From: an uncultured Pseudorhodobacter sp. | Lineage (GTDB): Bacteria; Pseudomonadota; Alphaproteobacteria; Rhodobacterales; Rhodobacteraceae | DNA: 9,913 nucleotides | Direction: 5' to 3' | NCBI GenBank assembly: GCA_945957495.1 | Contig: CAMFLG010000079.1 | Coordinates: 1 to 9,913 of the forward strand | Shown: piece after piece, positions 1 through 6,618 of the stretch | Numbering within the stretch: position 1 is the first letter of the stretch | Layout of the letters: every line of letters begins with the position of its first letter | Position numbers and translations under genes: made by a program | Notes under the pieces: model-generated | Database searches by the model: none | What the model was told of the DNA's origin: nothing | The model's input: the letters and a program-made list of their open reading frames with translations, nothing else

Positions 1-39
1 GAGCCTCTGGGCCGGCGTTTGTCACGCGTTACGCGGGTA

Positions 40-1275
40 TCAGTCCGCTTGTGCGATCACGGCGGCGAAATCGGCCTGCAGCTTCTCGGGGGTGATGGTG
101 TCATCCGCGAAGAAAGCCGTCACCAGATCGTTCAGCTGCGTGGTGGTGTCCGGGCTGATCAGCTCGTCCGTGCTTTGGATCACGTTGCCCGCTTTCAGGA
201 TTTCCAGACCCTTCTTCATGCAGTCGTTGGCCGTGGACAGATCAACGTCGCCGCGCACCGGCATCGAGCCCTTCTTCAGGTTGAAGGCAACCTGCGTCGC
301 GGGTGCCATCATGACCGAAGCCAGAACTTCCTGAGCCTTGGATTTCTCCGGGTCAGACAGCAGCGGGAAGTAGAAGCTGTCGCCGCCGGTGGTGATATAC
401 GGGTCCGGCATGCCCAGGCCCGGCAGGCAGGTATAGTCGGTGCCCGCAACCTGATTGGCGATCTGGAATTCACCCTGCGCCCAGTCACCCATGGATTGCG
501 CGGCGGCTTTGCCGGTGATCACCATGTTGGTCGCCTGGTTCCAGTCCTGAACATTGGCGCCCTTGGTCATCGCCCGGGCATCTGCCAGCGCGGCAAAAAC
601 CTTGGCGGCTTCCGGGCTGCTCACAGCATCCGCGCTCTTGTCCTTGTAGAACTGCAGATACAGATCCTTGCCGCCAACGGCCAGAACGAGGTTGTTGAAC
701 AGGCCGTTTTGCTGCCAGCCCTGCGCGCCAACCGCCAGCGGAACGATTCCTGCTTTTTCAAGCGCCGGGGCGGCTGCCACCAACTCGGTCCAGTTCGTCG
801 GAACCGGGATGCCCGCATCGGCAAAGGCCTTGTTCGACAGCCACAGCCACTGCCAGGCATGGATGTTCACCGGAACGCAATAGACGTGACCGTCCAGCAT
901 GCAGCCTTCCAGCAGCGACGGCGGGTTAACCACAGCGGCCCAGTTTTCGGCCTTGGCGATATCGTCCAGATTGCGCATCAGCCCTGCCTCAACCAGCTCT
1001 TCCGCCTGACGGCCATGGTTGAACTGCGTCGCCCCCATCGGGTCGCCGCCGGTGATGCGGCTGACCATGATCGGGCGGGCGACATCGCCCGAACCGGCGA
1101 TGGCGCCATCAACCCAATGGTTGCCGGTGGCATCGAACGCCTTGGCAAGCTCGGCCACAGCGGCAGCTTCGCCGCCAGAGGTCCACCAATGCGTGACTTC
1201 AAGGTCGGTAGCCATGCCCGCAGACGGCAGCGCAACCGTCAACAAAAGGCCAGCGGCCAGTTTCCAATTCTTCAT
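40..1275 (-). CDS. Sugar ABC transporter, periplasmic substrate-binding protein (family 1, glucose/mannose type)
   Basis: This 411-residue protein should bind a sugar in the periplasm and deliver it to a CUT1-type ABC importer. The N-terminus has a Sec signal peptide: a basic start (MKNWK), a hydrophobic core at residues 6-17, and a likely cleavage after Ala22 (SAGMA/TD). The mature protein opens with THWWTSGGEAAAV (28-40). This signature, together with the total length, matches glucose/mannose-binding proteins such as Pseudomonas GtsA and the Thermus glucose-binding protein. Trp/Tyr-rich stretches (NIHAWQWLWLSNKAF) fit a sugar pocket. Several cysteines in the mature part (LEGC, VYC, DYTC, NDC) could form disulfides. 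The ATG is supported by a GGGAGGA ribosome-binding site four bases upstream. The gene diverges from the lacI-type regulator, and the two putative operators lie just upstream of it, so sugar-dependent repression is likely. No permease or ATPase gene is visible; they would lie beyond the left edge. The family is clear, the substrate is not. Confidence 0.93.
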   Translation of the reverse strand: MKNWKLAAGLLLTVALPSAGMATDLEVTHWWTSGGEAAAVAELAKAFDATGNHWVDGAIAGSGDVARPIMVSRITGGDPMGATQFNHGRQAEELVEAGLMRNLDDIAKAENWAAVVNPPSLLEGCMLDGHVYCVPVNIHAWQWLWLSNKAFADAGIPVPTNWTELVAAAPALEKAGIVPLAVGAQGWQQNGLFNNLVLAVGGKDLYLQFYKDKSADAVSSPEAAKVFAALADARAMTKGANVQDWNQATNMVITGKAAAQSMGDWAQGEFQIANQVAGTDYTCLPGLGMPDPYITTGGDSFYFPLLSDPEKSKAQEVLASVMMAPATQVAFNLKKGSMPVRGDVDLSTANDCMKKGLEILKAGNVIQSTDELISPDTTTQLNDLVTAFFADDTITPEKLQADFAAVIAQAD

Positions 1276-1309
1276 GTAGTCCTCCCAGTTTCTTCGGCTT
1301 TTGCAGTTT

Positions 1310-1323
1310 CTAAAACGTTATAG
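1310..1323. promoter_or_regulatory. Putative LacI-family operator, site 1 (proximal to the binding-protein gene)
   Basis: CTAAAACGTTATAG is a near-perfect 14-bp palindrome with one mismatched pair, centred on the CG step at 1316/1317. A central CpG is typical of LacI/GalR-family operators, because the hinge-helix leucine inserts there. It lies about 35 bp upstream of the binding-protein start codon. It shares 13 of 14 bases with site 2. Confidence 0.72.
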
Positions 1324-1329
1324 CCAAAC

Positions 1330-1343
1330 CTATAACGTTATAG
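1330..1343. promoter_or_regulatory. Putative LacI-family operator, site 2 (perfect palindrome)
   Basis: CTATAACGTTATAG is a perfect 14-bp inverted repeat centred on the CG at 1336/1337. Flanking bases extend the dyad to 24 bp (1325-1348, CAAAC at one end and TTTTG at the other) with a single mismatched pair. Its centre is 20 bp from that of site 1, roughly two helical turns, so two repressor dimers could sit on the same DNA face. The neighbouring lacI-type gene is the obvious candidate for the binding protein. Confidence 0.78.
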
Positions 1344-1617
1344 TTTTGTCGATCAAGCAATCTTTTCGCTTGCTCCGCAGAATTTCCTGGGTGTTCATAC
1401 AGGCTTTAAACGCGCGAATTCCGGACAGGCAAATGACGCAAGCCACCCATCAGACCCCCGCGAAAATGCTTGCGCTAACAACGCTTTGCGCTCCCCTTTT
1501 CAACCGCCCGTCCGACCCGCAACCCAAGGCAGAACGGCGTGTTCCGGTGCGAATCGGCGGGCAATCCGGCGCTTTTGCTTTGACCTTGCCCGCCCTCGCG
1601 CGCATCGAGGCCCGGTC

Positions 1618-2643
1618 ATGACAGAATCACCCCCCGACCCGATCGACGCGTCGCGCCCCACGCTCAAAACCATCGCGGCCGCCACCGGCCTTGCGATTGC
1701 CACCGTATCCCGCGCCCTCAAGGATGCACCGGATATTGGCGAGGAAACCAAGCGCCGCGTGCGCGAAACCGCGCTGAAACTCGGCTACCGCCCCAACCGC
1801 GCCGGGGTGCGCCTGCGCACCGGCAAAACCAACGTCATCGCACTGGTTCTGTCCACCGAGACGGATGTGATGAACCACACCTCGCAACTGATCTACTCTA
1901 TCGCCGCGGCCCTGCGCGGCACCGCCTATCACCTTGTCGTCATGCCGTTCTTCCCCGACGAAGACCCGATGTCGCCGATCCGCTATCTGGTGGAAACCGA
2001 AAGCGCCGATGGCGTGATCCTGAACCAGACCACCCCCGATGACCCCCGCATCCGCTATATGGCCGAACGCGGCTTTCCCTTTGCCACGCATGGCCGCACC
2101 GATATGGGGCTGGATCATCCCTATTTCGATTACGATAACGAGGCATTCGCCCGCGCCGGGGTGCGCGAACTGGCGCGGCGTGGCCGCAAACGCCTGCTGC
2201 TGGTTGCCCCGCCGCGTGGCCACAACTATGCCCGCCACATGATCACCGGCTTCATGGAGGAAACCGCGCTGCAAGGCGCAGTGTTCGAGGTGCTGACCAC
2301 CGCCACCAGCGATTCGGGCTCAACCCGGATCGAGGCTGCCGTGGTGGAACGCCTCAATCAAGCCAACCCGCCGGACGGCCTTGTCGTCGGTTCCACCACC
2401 GCCGCCATGGCTGCCGTCGCGGGCGCCGAAACCACCGGACGGCAGATCGGGCGCGACTTCGATCTGGTCGCGAAAGAGGCGATTTCCTTTCTGCACCGCT
2501 TTCGCCGCGGCATCATCGTGTTCCACGAAGACGTTGGCCGCGCCGGTGAATTCCTCGCCCGCGCCGTCATGGCCGCCATCGAACGCCGCGCGCCCGAACA
2601 GGGCCAGTTCATCGACACACCCACCAACTTCAAATCAGACTAG
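1618..2643 (+). CDS. LacI-family transcriptional regulator
   Basis: The 341-residue product has the LacI/GalR layout. An N-terminal helix-turn-helix spans about residues 15-60 (TLKTIAAATGLAIATVSRAL, then a GYRPN turn). The hinge helix follows at about 61-70 (NRAGVRLRTGKTN), where Leu66 is the likely minor-groove leucine. A periplasmic-binding-protein-like effector domain (from about 72) fills the rest. I chose the ATG at 1618 because a GAGG ribosome-binding site lies seven bases upstream and the helix-turn-helix begins about 15 residues in. An in-frame ATG at 1486 would add 44 Arg/Pro-rich residues that do not resemble the family. The gene is first in an operon with a sugar isomerase and a sugar dehydrogenase and diverges from a sugar-binding protein gene. 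It therefore probably represses this locus and is released by a sugar or pathway intermediate. Two palindromes at 1310-1343 are its likely targets. Confidence 0.95.
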   Translation: MTESPPDPIDASRPTLKTIAAATGLAIATVSRALKDAPDIGEETKRRVRETALKLGYRPNRAGVRLRTGKTNVIALVLSTETDVMNHTSQLIYSIAAALRGTAYHLVVMPFFPDEDPMSPIRYLVETESADGVILNQTTPDDPRIRYMAERGFPFATHGRTDMGLDHPYFDYDNEAFARAGVRELARRGRKRLLLVAPPRGHNYARHMITGFMEETALQGAVFEVLTTATSDSGSTRIEAAVVERLNQANPPDGLVVGSTTAAMAAVAGAETTGRQIGRDFDLVAKEAISFLHRFRRGIIVFHEDVGRAGEFLARAVMAAIERRAPEQGQFIDTPTNFKSD

Positions 2644-2670
2644 GCGCCTTGGGGCGCAAGGGAGGACATT
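2644..2670 (+). promoter_or_regulatory. Stem-loop plus strong ribosome-binding site before the isomerase gene
   Basis: The 27-bp gap after the lacI-type stop codon consists of a GCGCC/GGCGC stem with a TTGG loop (2644-2657), followed directly by GGGAGGA (2660-2666) four bases before the ATG. The hairpin is short and has no T-run, so it is not a clear terminator. It may set an RNA processing or stability boundary between the regulator and the enzyme genes. The same GGGAGGAC block precedes the divergent binding-protein gene. Confidence 0.5.
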
Positions 2671-3726
2671 ATGAAAACCATCAAGGGACCGGCGCTGTTT
2701 CTGGCGCAGTTCGCGGGCGACGCAGCCCCGTTCAACTCTTTCAAATCCATCACCAAATGGGCGGGCGAGATCGGCTATGTCGGCGTGCAGGTGCCCAGTT
2801 GGGACGCCCGCCTGATTGATCTGGACAAGGCCGCCAGTTCCAAAACCTATTGCGACGACCTCAAGGGCATCGCCGCCGAAAACGGCGTGGAAATCACCGA
2901 GCTTTCCACCCACCTGCAAGGCCAGCTTGTCGCCGTCCACCCCGCCTATGACAGCCAGTTTGACGGCTTTGCCGCCCCCTCGGTGCGCGGCAACCCCAAG
3001 GCGCGGCAGGAATGGGCGGTGAGTCAAGTCAAAAAGGCCCTAACCGCCTCGAAAAACCTTGGGCTCACCGCCCACGCCACCTTTTCCGGCGCGCTGGCCT
3101 GGCCCTATCTGTACCCTTGGCCGCAGCGCCCGGCAGGTCTGGTCGAGGAAGCCTTCGACGAACTCGCCCGCCGCTGGCTGCCGCTTCTGAACCATGCAGA
3201 GGATTGCGGCATTGATCTTGCCTATGAAATCCACCCCGGCGAAGACCTGCATGATGGCGTGACGTTCGAGATGTTTCTGGAACGTGTCGGCAACCACACC
3301 CGCGCCAACATGCTGTATGACCCCAGCCACTATGTCCTGCAACACCTTGATTACCTTGAGCATATCGACATCTACCACGACCGCATCCGAATGTTCCACG
3401 TCAAGGACGCCGAACTGAACCCCACCGGCCGGCAGGGCGTTTACGGCGGCTTCCAATCCTGGGTGAACCGCGCCGGGCGCTTCCGCTCGGTCGGTGACGG
3501 TCAGGTCGATTTCCGTGGCATCTTCTCGAAACTGACGCAATACGGCTTTGACGGCTGGGCGGTGGTGGAATGGGAATGCTGCATCAAACACCCTGAAGAC
3601 GGCGCCCGCGAAGGCGCGGCCTTCGTCAAGAACCAGATCATCCGCGTTACCGAAAAAGCCTTCGACGATTTCGCCGACGCAGGCACCGACCGCGCCGCCA
3701 ACCGCCGGATGCTGGGCTTGGAATAA
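2671..3726 (+). CDS. Sugar phosphate isomerase/epimerase family protein (xylose isomerase-like TIM barrel)
   Basis: The 351-residue product looks like a cytoplasmic metal-dependent TIM-barrel enzyme of the COG1082/AP-endonuclease-2 superfamily, whose members isomerise, epimerise, dehydrate or cleave sugars and inositols. The expected metal and acid/base residues are present: Glu186 in AYEIHPGED, Asp217 in LYDPSHYV, His243 in MFHVKDAE, and Glu300 in VVEWE. These match the Glu-Asp-His-Glu set of ketose 3-epimerases. The N-terminal FLAQFAGD and IGYVGVQVPSWD segments are typical of the family's first strands. It has no signal peptide. It sits 27 bp downstream of the regulator and 61 bp upstream of a Gfo/Idh/MocA dehydrogenase. 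In this pairing the isomerase-like partner commonly acts on the keto sugar made by the dehydrogenase. The exact reaction cannot be told from the sequence; inosose-type or 3-keto-sugar chemistry are both possible. Confidence 0.92.
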   Translation: MKTIKGPALFLAQFAGDAAPFNSFKSITKWAGEIGYVGVQVPSWDARLIDLDKAASSKTYCDDLKGIAAENGVEITELSTHLQGQLVAVHPAYDSQFDGFAAPSVRGNPKARQEWAVSQVKKALTASKNLGLTAHATFSGALAWPYLYPWPQRPAGLVEEAFDELARRWLPLLNHAEDCGIDLAYEIHPGEDLHDGVTFEMFLERVGNHTRANMLYDPSHYVLQHLDYLEHIDIYHDRIRMFHVKDAELNPTGRQGVYGGFQSWVNRAGRFRSVGDGQVDFRGIFSKLTQYGFDGWAVVEWECCIKHPEDGAREGAAFVKNQIIRVTEKAFDDFADAGTDRAANRRMLGLE

Positions 3727-3787
3727 GGCTTGCACCGCGACGGTTTTCGTCGTTCAAACCGCTTTGAAAACGCAGAAAGGACAATCC

Positions 3788-4951
3788 ATGGCCATCACCG
3801 CCGCCCACGTTGCCCGCTCTCCCCGCATCCGCCTCGGCATGGTCGGGGGCGGGCGGGGCGCCTTCATCGGTGCCGTTCACCGCATCGCCGCGCGCATTGA
3901 CGACCAGTACGAGTTGGTCGCGGGCGCATTTTCGTCCGACCCCGATCGCTCTGCCGCCTCAGCCGCCGATCTGGGGGTTGCGCGCAGCTACGGCAGCTTT
4001 GCCGAAATGGCCGCGCGCGAGGCCCGCCGCAAGGACGGGATCGAGGCTGTGGCCATCGTCACCCCCAACCACATGCACGCCCCCGTTGCGCTGGAATTCC
4101 TCAAACGCGGCATCCATGTGATCTGCGACAAACCGCTGACCGCCACCCTGCCCGAGGCGAAGAAGCTCGCGCGCGCCGCCGAAGCCTCTGGCGTGATCTT
4201 CGCGCTGACCCACAATTACACCGGCTACCCGATGATCCGTCAGGCCAAGGCGATGGTGGATGCGGGCGAATTGGGCGATCTGCGGTTGGTGCAGGTGGAA
4301 TATGCGCAAGACTGGCTCGCGCATGAGGTCGAGGGCAGCAAACAGGCCGATTGGCGCACCGACCCCGCCCGCTCTGGCGCGGGTGGCTCCACCGGCGATA
4401 TCGGCACCCATGCCTTCAACCTCGCCAATTTCGTCTCTGGCCTGACACTGGCCGAACTCGCCGCCGATCTGCAAAGCTTTGTCCCCGGCCGCCGTGTGGA
4501 TGACAACGCGCATGTGCTGATGCGCTATACCTCGGGCGCGCGCGGCATGCTGTGGTGCAGCCAGGTCGCCTCGGGGCAGGAAAATGGCCTGCGCCTGCGG
4601 ATTTACGGCACCAAGGCCGGGATCGAATGGGAACAGGAAAATCCGAACTACCTGTGGGTGACGCCCTTTGGCGCGCCGCGCTACCGGCTGACCCGGGGCG
4701 GTGCAGGCACGGGCGAGGCGGCGGCCCGCGTCAGCCGGATCCCCCCCGGCCATCCCGAAGGCTATCTCGAAGGTTTCGCCAATATCTACGCCGAAGCCGC
4801 CCGCGCCATCACCGCCCGCCGCGACGGAAGCGACCTTGATGCGGCCGTCACCTTCCCCGGCCTGAAAGAGGGGCTGGAGGGTGTGGCCTTCGTCGATGCC
4901 TGCGTGCGGTCCTCCAAACGCAACGGCGCCTGGACCAAACTCGCGCTGTAA
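3788..4951 (+). CDS. Gfo/Idh/MocA family NAD(P)-dependent oxidoreductase (sugar dehydrogenase)
   Basis: The 387-residue product is a cytoplasmic dehydrogenase acting on a sugar or cyclitol hydroxyl group. A Rossmann nucleotide-binding motif, LGMVGGGRGAFIGAVH, lies at residues 16-31. The family signature CDKP (113-116) provides the catalytic Lys115, and the GDIGTHAFN motif (203-211) provides Asp204 and His208. The C-terminal alpha/beta domain runs from about 140 to the end. I chose the ATG at 3788 because AGAAAGGA precedes it and the Rossmann strand starts at about residue 13. The open frame extends upstream into the isomerase gene, but those residues are an out-of-frame reading of it. It is the last gene of the lacI-isomerase-dehydrogenase operon and is followed by strong hairpins. 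The GGGxGAFIGAVHR subgroup accompanies sugar ABC transporters in many rhizobia and roseobacters. Substrate and oxidised carbon are unknown; C3 oxidation of a glycoside is an inference. Confidence 0.94.
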   Translation: MAITAAHVARSPRIRLGMVGGGRGAFIGAVHRIAARIDDQYELVAGAFSSDPDRSAASAADLGVARSYGSFAEMAAREARRKDGIEAVAIVTPNHMHAPVALEFLKRGIHVICDKPLTATLPEAKKLARAAEASGVIFALTHNYTGYPMIRQAKAMVDAGELGDLRLVQVEYAQDWLAHEVEGSKQADWRTDPARSGAGGSTGDIGTHAFNLANFVSGLTLAELAADLQSFVPGRRVDDNAHVLMRYTSGARGMLWCSQVASGQENGLRLRIYGTKAGIEWEQENPNYLWVTPFGAPRYRLTRGGAGTGEAAARVSRIPPGHPEGYLEGFANIYAEAARAITARRDGSDLDAAVTFPGLKEGLEGVAFVDACVRSSKRNGAWTKLAL

Positions 4952-4973
4952 CAGCCGCCACGCTGGGGAATAT

Positions 4974-5022
4974 GGGCCGGAATTTGCGCCAAATTCCGGT
5001 CCGATTTCTGCGTCAGAAATCG
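4974..5022. terminator. Tandem strong stem-loops between convergent operons, probable bidirectional terminator
   Basis: Stem-loop 1 pairs 4974-4985 with 4991-5002: twelve base pairs including one G-T, with perfect CCGGAATTT/AAATTCCGG arms and a GCGCC loop. Stem-loop 2 pairs 5002-5010 with 5014-5022: nine perfect pairs, CGATTTCTG/CAGAAATCG, with a CGT loop. They abut each other directly. They lie between the 3' ends of the dehydrogenase gene (ends 4951) and the trgB-like gene (ends 5037). Neither is followed by a clear T-run in either direction. They could act as terminators, as 3'-end stabilising structures, or as members of a dispersed palindromic repeat family. Confidence 0.7.
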
Positions 5023-5036
5023 CCCACGCAGGCCGA

Positions 5037-6164
5037 TCACATCCCGCGCAACCTTGCCCGGTTGTTGGCCAGCCAAAACGCTGTCAGCACCAAAGGCGCA
5101 TTGCCCACCTCGCCGGTGCTGACCAACTGCATCAGCCGGTCAAACCCGATCAGATGGCCGCGAATATCCTCGGCCTCGCCCGCCACGCCAAACACCCCCG
5201 CCGCGCTGTCGGGCAGATCGGTCAAGGCGACGTAGGAATACAGAAACTCTGACATGCAGCCCGGGCTGGGATAATACTGCGCCACCGGCAGCAGATCGCG
5301 CAGATGCAACCCCGCCTCTTCCACCGCCTCGCGCCGCGCCGCCGCCTCGGGGCTTTCGCCGGGATCAATCCGCCCAGCAATCGCCTCGATCTGCCAGGCC
5401 TGCGCATCCCCGCGCACAAAGGGTCCGGCGCGGAACTGATCCACCACCAGCACCCGGTCGCGCCCGGGGTCATAGGGCAAAACCGTCACCGCATCGCTGG
5501 CGATAAAGCTCGCCCGTGTCACCACCGGGCTCAACGCGCCGTCAAAGCGGCGAAAGCTCAGGTCCAGTTCCTCTACCGCAAAGAACCGGGCATAGGGCTC
5601 GCGCGCGGCATTTACGACTACATCGCCCGGCTGCGCGCGGTGCCGCAAGGTCGTCGGCGCCACCGCCGCGGCCCGCACCCGCGACGCACCCCGCGTCAGC
5701 ATCTGGTGAAACCGCGCCGCCAACTGCCGGGGCGGCTTGACGCCGACCATCGCCATCAGATCGCGCAGCGTCGCTTCAAATTCGGCGCCGTATTGCGCCT
5801 GCCATTCGGCCAGATGCCAGGGCGCACCCGGCCCCTGCCCCCAGTTTTCCGGCCCCGGATAGTAGACCATCGCCGAAACCGGCCCACGTCCCGGCAAAGC
5901 CACCTGCATTTCCTGCGCCTGATAGCCAAAGGCGCCCTCATACAGGTCCAGCCGTTCCTGTTCGGCGTCGCTCAACCCATGGGCCAGCAGGCCCACTGCC
6001 TGCGCACCTTTTTCCTGCACGATCAGCGGATAAAGCCCGCCCTCCGCCACATATAACGCATGGTCCGGCATGACGGCAGGCTCTGCCTGAACCACCCGAC
6101 CCAACACGATCTCCAGCAAGGGCCGGTGAGTCATCGTGCCATAAAAGAAGAAATCCGCGGTCAC
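5037..6164 (-). CDS. trgB: TrgB-like fusion: gamma-glutamylcyclotransferase/AIG2-like domain plus Nudix hydrolase
   Basis: The 375-residue product has two domains. The N-terminal part (about 4-145) is gamma-glutamylcyclotransferase/AIG2-like, with the FFFYGTM phosphate/substrate loop (residues 5-11) and a LDLYEG motif holding the probable catalytic Glu76. The C-terminal part (about 185-370) is a Nudix hydrolase with a complete Nudix box at 264-286 (G-x5-E-x7-REAVEEAGL). A downstream YYPSPGCMSEF segment is typical of ADP-ribose pyrophosphatases (NudF type). The symbol follows the R. sphaeroides tellurite-resistance trgAB pair, which I recall as having this partner arrangement. I prefer the GTG start at 6164, which overlaps the trgA stop as GTGA and gives MTADFFFYGTM. 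An ATG at 6185 would add seven residues. It is the last gene of the four-gene unit. Hydrolysis of ADP-ribose or related nucleotides plus gamma-glutamyl (glutathione-type) chemistry is inferred. Confidence 0.88.
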   Translation of the reverse strand: MTADFFFYGTMTHRPLLEIVLGRVVQAEPAVMPDHALYVAEGGLYPLIVQEKGAQAVGLLAHGLSDAEQERLDLYEGAFGYQAQEMQVALPGRGPVSAMVYYPGPENWGQGPGAPWHLAEWQAQYGAEFEATLRDLMAMVGVKPPRQLAARFHQMLTRGASRVRAAAVAPTTLRHRAQPGDVVVNAAREPYARFFAVEELDLSFRRFDGALSPVVTRASFIASDAVTVLPYDPGRDRVLVVDQFRAGPFVRGDAQAWQIEAIAGRIDPGESPEAAARREAVEEAGLHLRDLLPVAQYYPSPGCMSEFLYSYVALTDLPDSAAGVFGVAGEAEDIRGHLIGFDRLMQLVSTGEVGNAPLVLTAFWLANNRARLRGM

Positions 6165-6601
6165 GGCCAGCGTTTCCCGACCCATTCGGTCGCCTGCCCC
6201 GCCAGAATGCCGCCGAACACCGCCGTAACAATCAACTCCACCACCAACAGTTTCTTGCCGTATTCAAACATCAACTGAAACACACCCAACACCGCCTCCA
6301 TCGGGCCGTCGTACATCATCTTCATCGACCGATCGACCATGATATAGATGGAAAAGCCCAAGAGCGCCCAGAACACGATGATCAGCGATGTGCGCAACCC
6401 GGCCTCTGCCGCCGCGCGATAGCCGCGTCCGACCTGACTGCCCATCACCAACCAGCCGCAGAAAAACCCGATCCCGGCGGTGATCTGGCGGAAATAGCCA
6501 AGCTGCGTGCCCTTGGGCAATTGCGGGATGTAAAGCGTGGCAAGCAGCAGTGCCAGCGCCGCAAACAGCACGGCGCCTATGATCTTTGCGGCGGTTGGCA
6601 T
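6161..6601 (-). CDS. trgA: TrgA family four-helix inner-membrane protein
   Basis: The 146-residue product is a small integral membrane protein. It has four hydrophobic segments at about residues 5-24, 39-55, 72-93 and 117-138, and a motif YDGPMEAVLGVFQLMFEYGK (97-116) before the last helix. Its pattern (MPTAAK start, GWLVMGSQVGRGYRAA, YDGPMEAV, GGILAGxxTEWVGKRW end) fits the TrgA family of Rhodobacterales, named for the R. sphaeroides tellurite-resistance locus. The molecular function is not known. The ATG at 6601 has an AGGGA ribosome-binding site and follows the cfa-type stop by 17 bp. A longer frame starting at 6703 would overlap the cfa gene by 85 bp and lacks support. It overlaps the trgB-like gene by 4 bp if the GTG start of that gene is right, so the two are probably translationally coupled. 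Confidence 0.87.
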   Translation of the reverse strand: MPTAAKIIGAVLFAALALLLATLYIPQLPKGTQLGYFRQITAGIGFFCGWLVMGSQVGRGYRAAAEAGLRTSLIIVFWALLGFSIYIMVDRSMKMMYDGPMEAVLGVFQLMFEYGKKLLVVELIVTAVFGGILAGQATEWVGKRWP

Positions 6602-6618
6602 GAAATCCCTATCAAATA

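Larger units (their letters stand above)
1276..1617. promoter_or_regulatory. Divergent intergenic control region between the sugar-binding protein gene and the lacI-type gene
   Basis: These 342 bp have no convincing gene. The side next to the binding-protein gene (1276-1350) is AT-rich and holds its ribosome-binding site and two LacI-type palindromes. I could not assign -35 and -10 boxes with confidence, although the TATAAC/TATAG blocks inside the palindromes could double as -10 elements, so bound repressor would block the promoter. The rest (about 1350-1617) shows no clear promoter, hairpin or conserved peptide. It probably holds the lacI promoter and leader. Open frames crossing it code for low-complexity Arg/Pro-rich peptides and look spurious. 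Confidence 0.7.

Noticed and set aside
25..37. CGCGTTACGCG palindrome just after the binding-protein stop codon
   Set aside because: The stem is only four to five pairs with a three-base loop and no T-run, and the next gene is outside the window, so a terminator or operator call is not supported.
19..1323. Long plus-strand open frame of 434 codons opposite the sugar-binding protein gene
   Set aside because: The translated product is Arg/His/Gly-rich with no recognisable domain. The minus strand here encodes a complete binding protein with signal peptide and ribosome-binding site, so this is an antisense shadow of GC-rich coding DNA.
1486..1617. Upstream ATG that would extend the lacI-type protein by 44 residues
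   Set aside because: The extra residues are Arg/Pro-rich and unlike LacI-family N-termini. The ATG at 1618 has a GAGG site at good spacing and puts the helix-turn-helix where it is expected.
1301..1621. Plus-strand open frame of 106 codons in the divergent intergenic region
   Set aside because: It begins inside the operator region, has no ribosome-binding site I can see, and resembles no known protein.
3727..3787. Small stems GACG-GTTTT-CGTC and TCAAA-CCGC-TTTGA between the isomerase and dehydrogenase genes
   Set aside because: Stems of four and five pairs are expected by chance and do not form a convincing terminator. The two genes most likely stay on one transcript.
5304..6056. Plus-strand open frame of 250 codons opposite the trgB-like gene
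   Set aside because: It has no domain signature and a skewed composition, while the opposite strand carries intact Nudix and cyclotransferase motifs.
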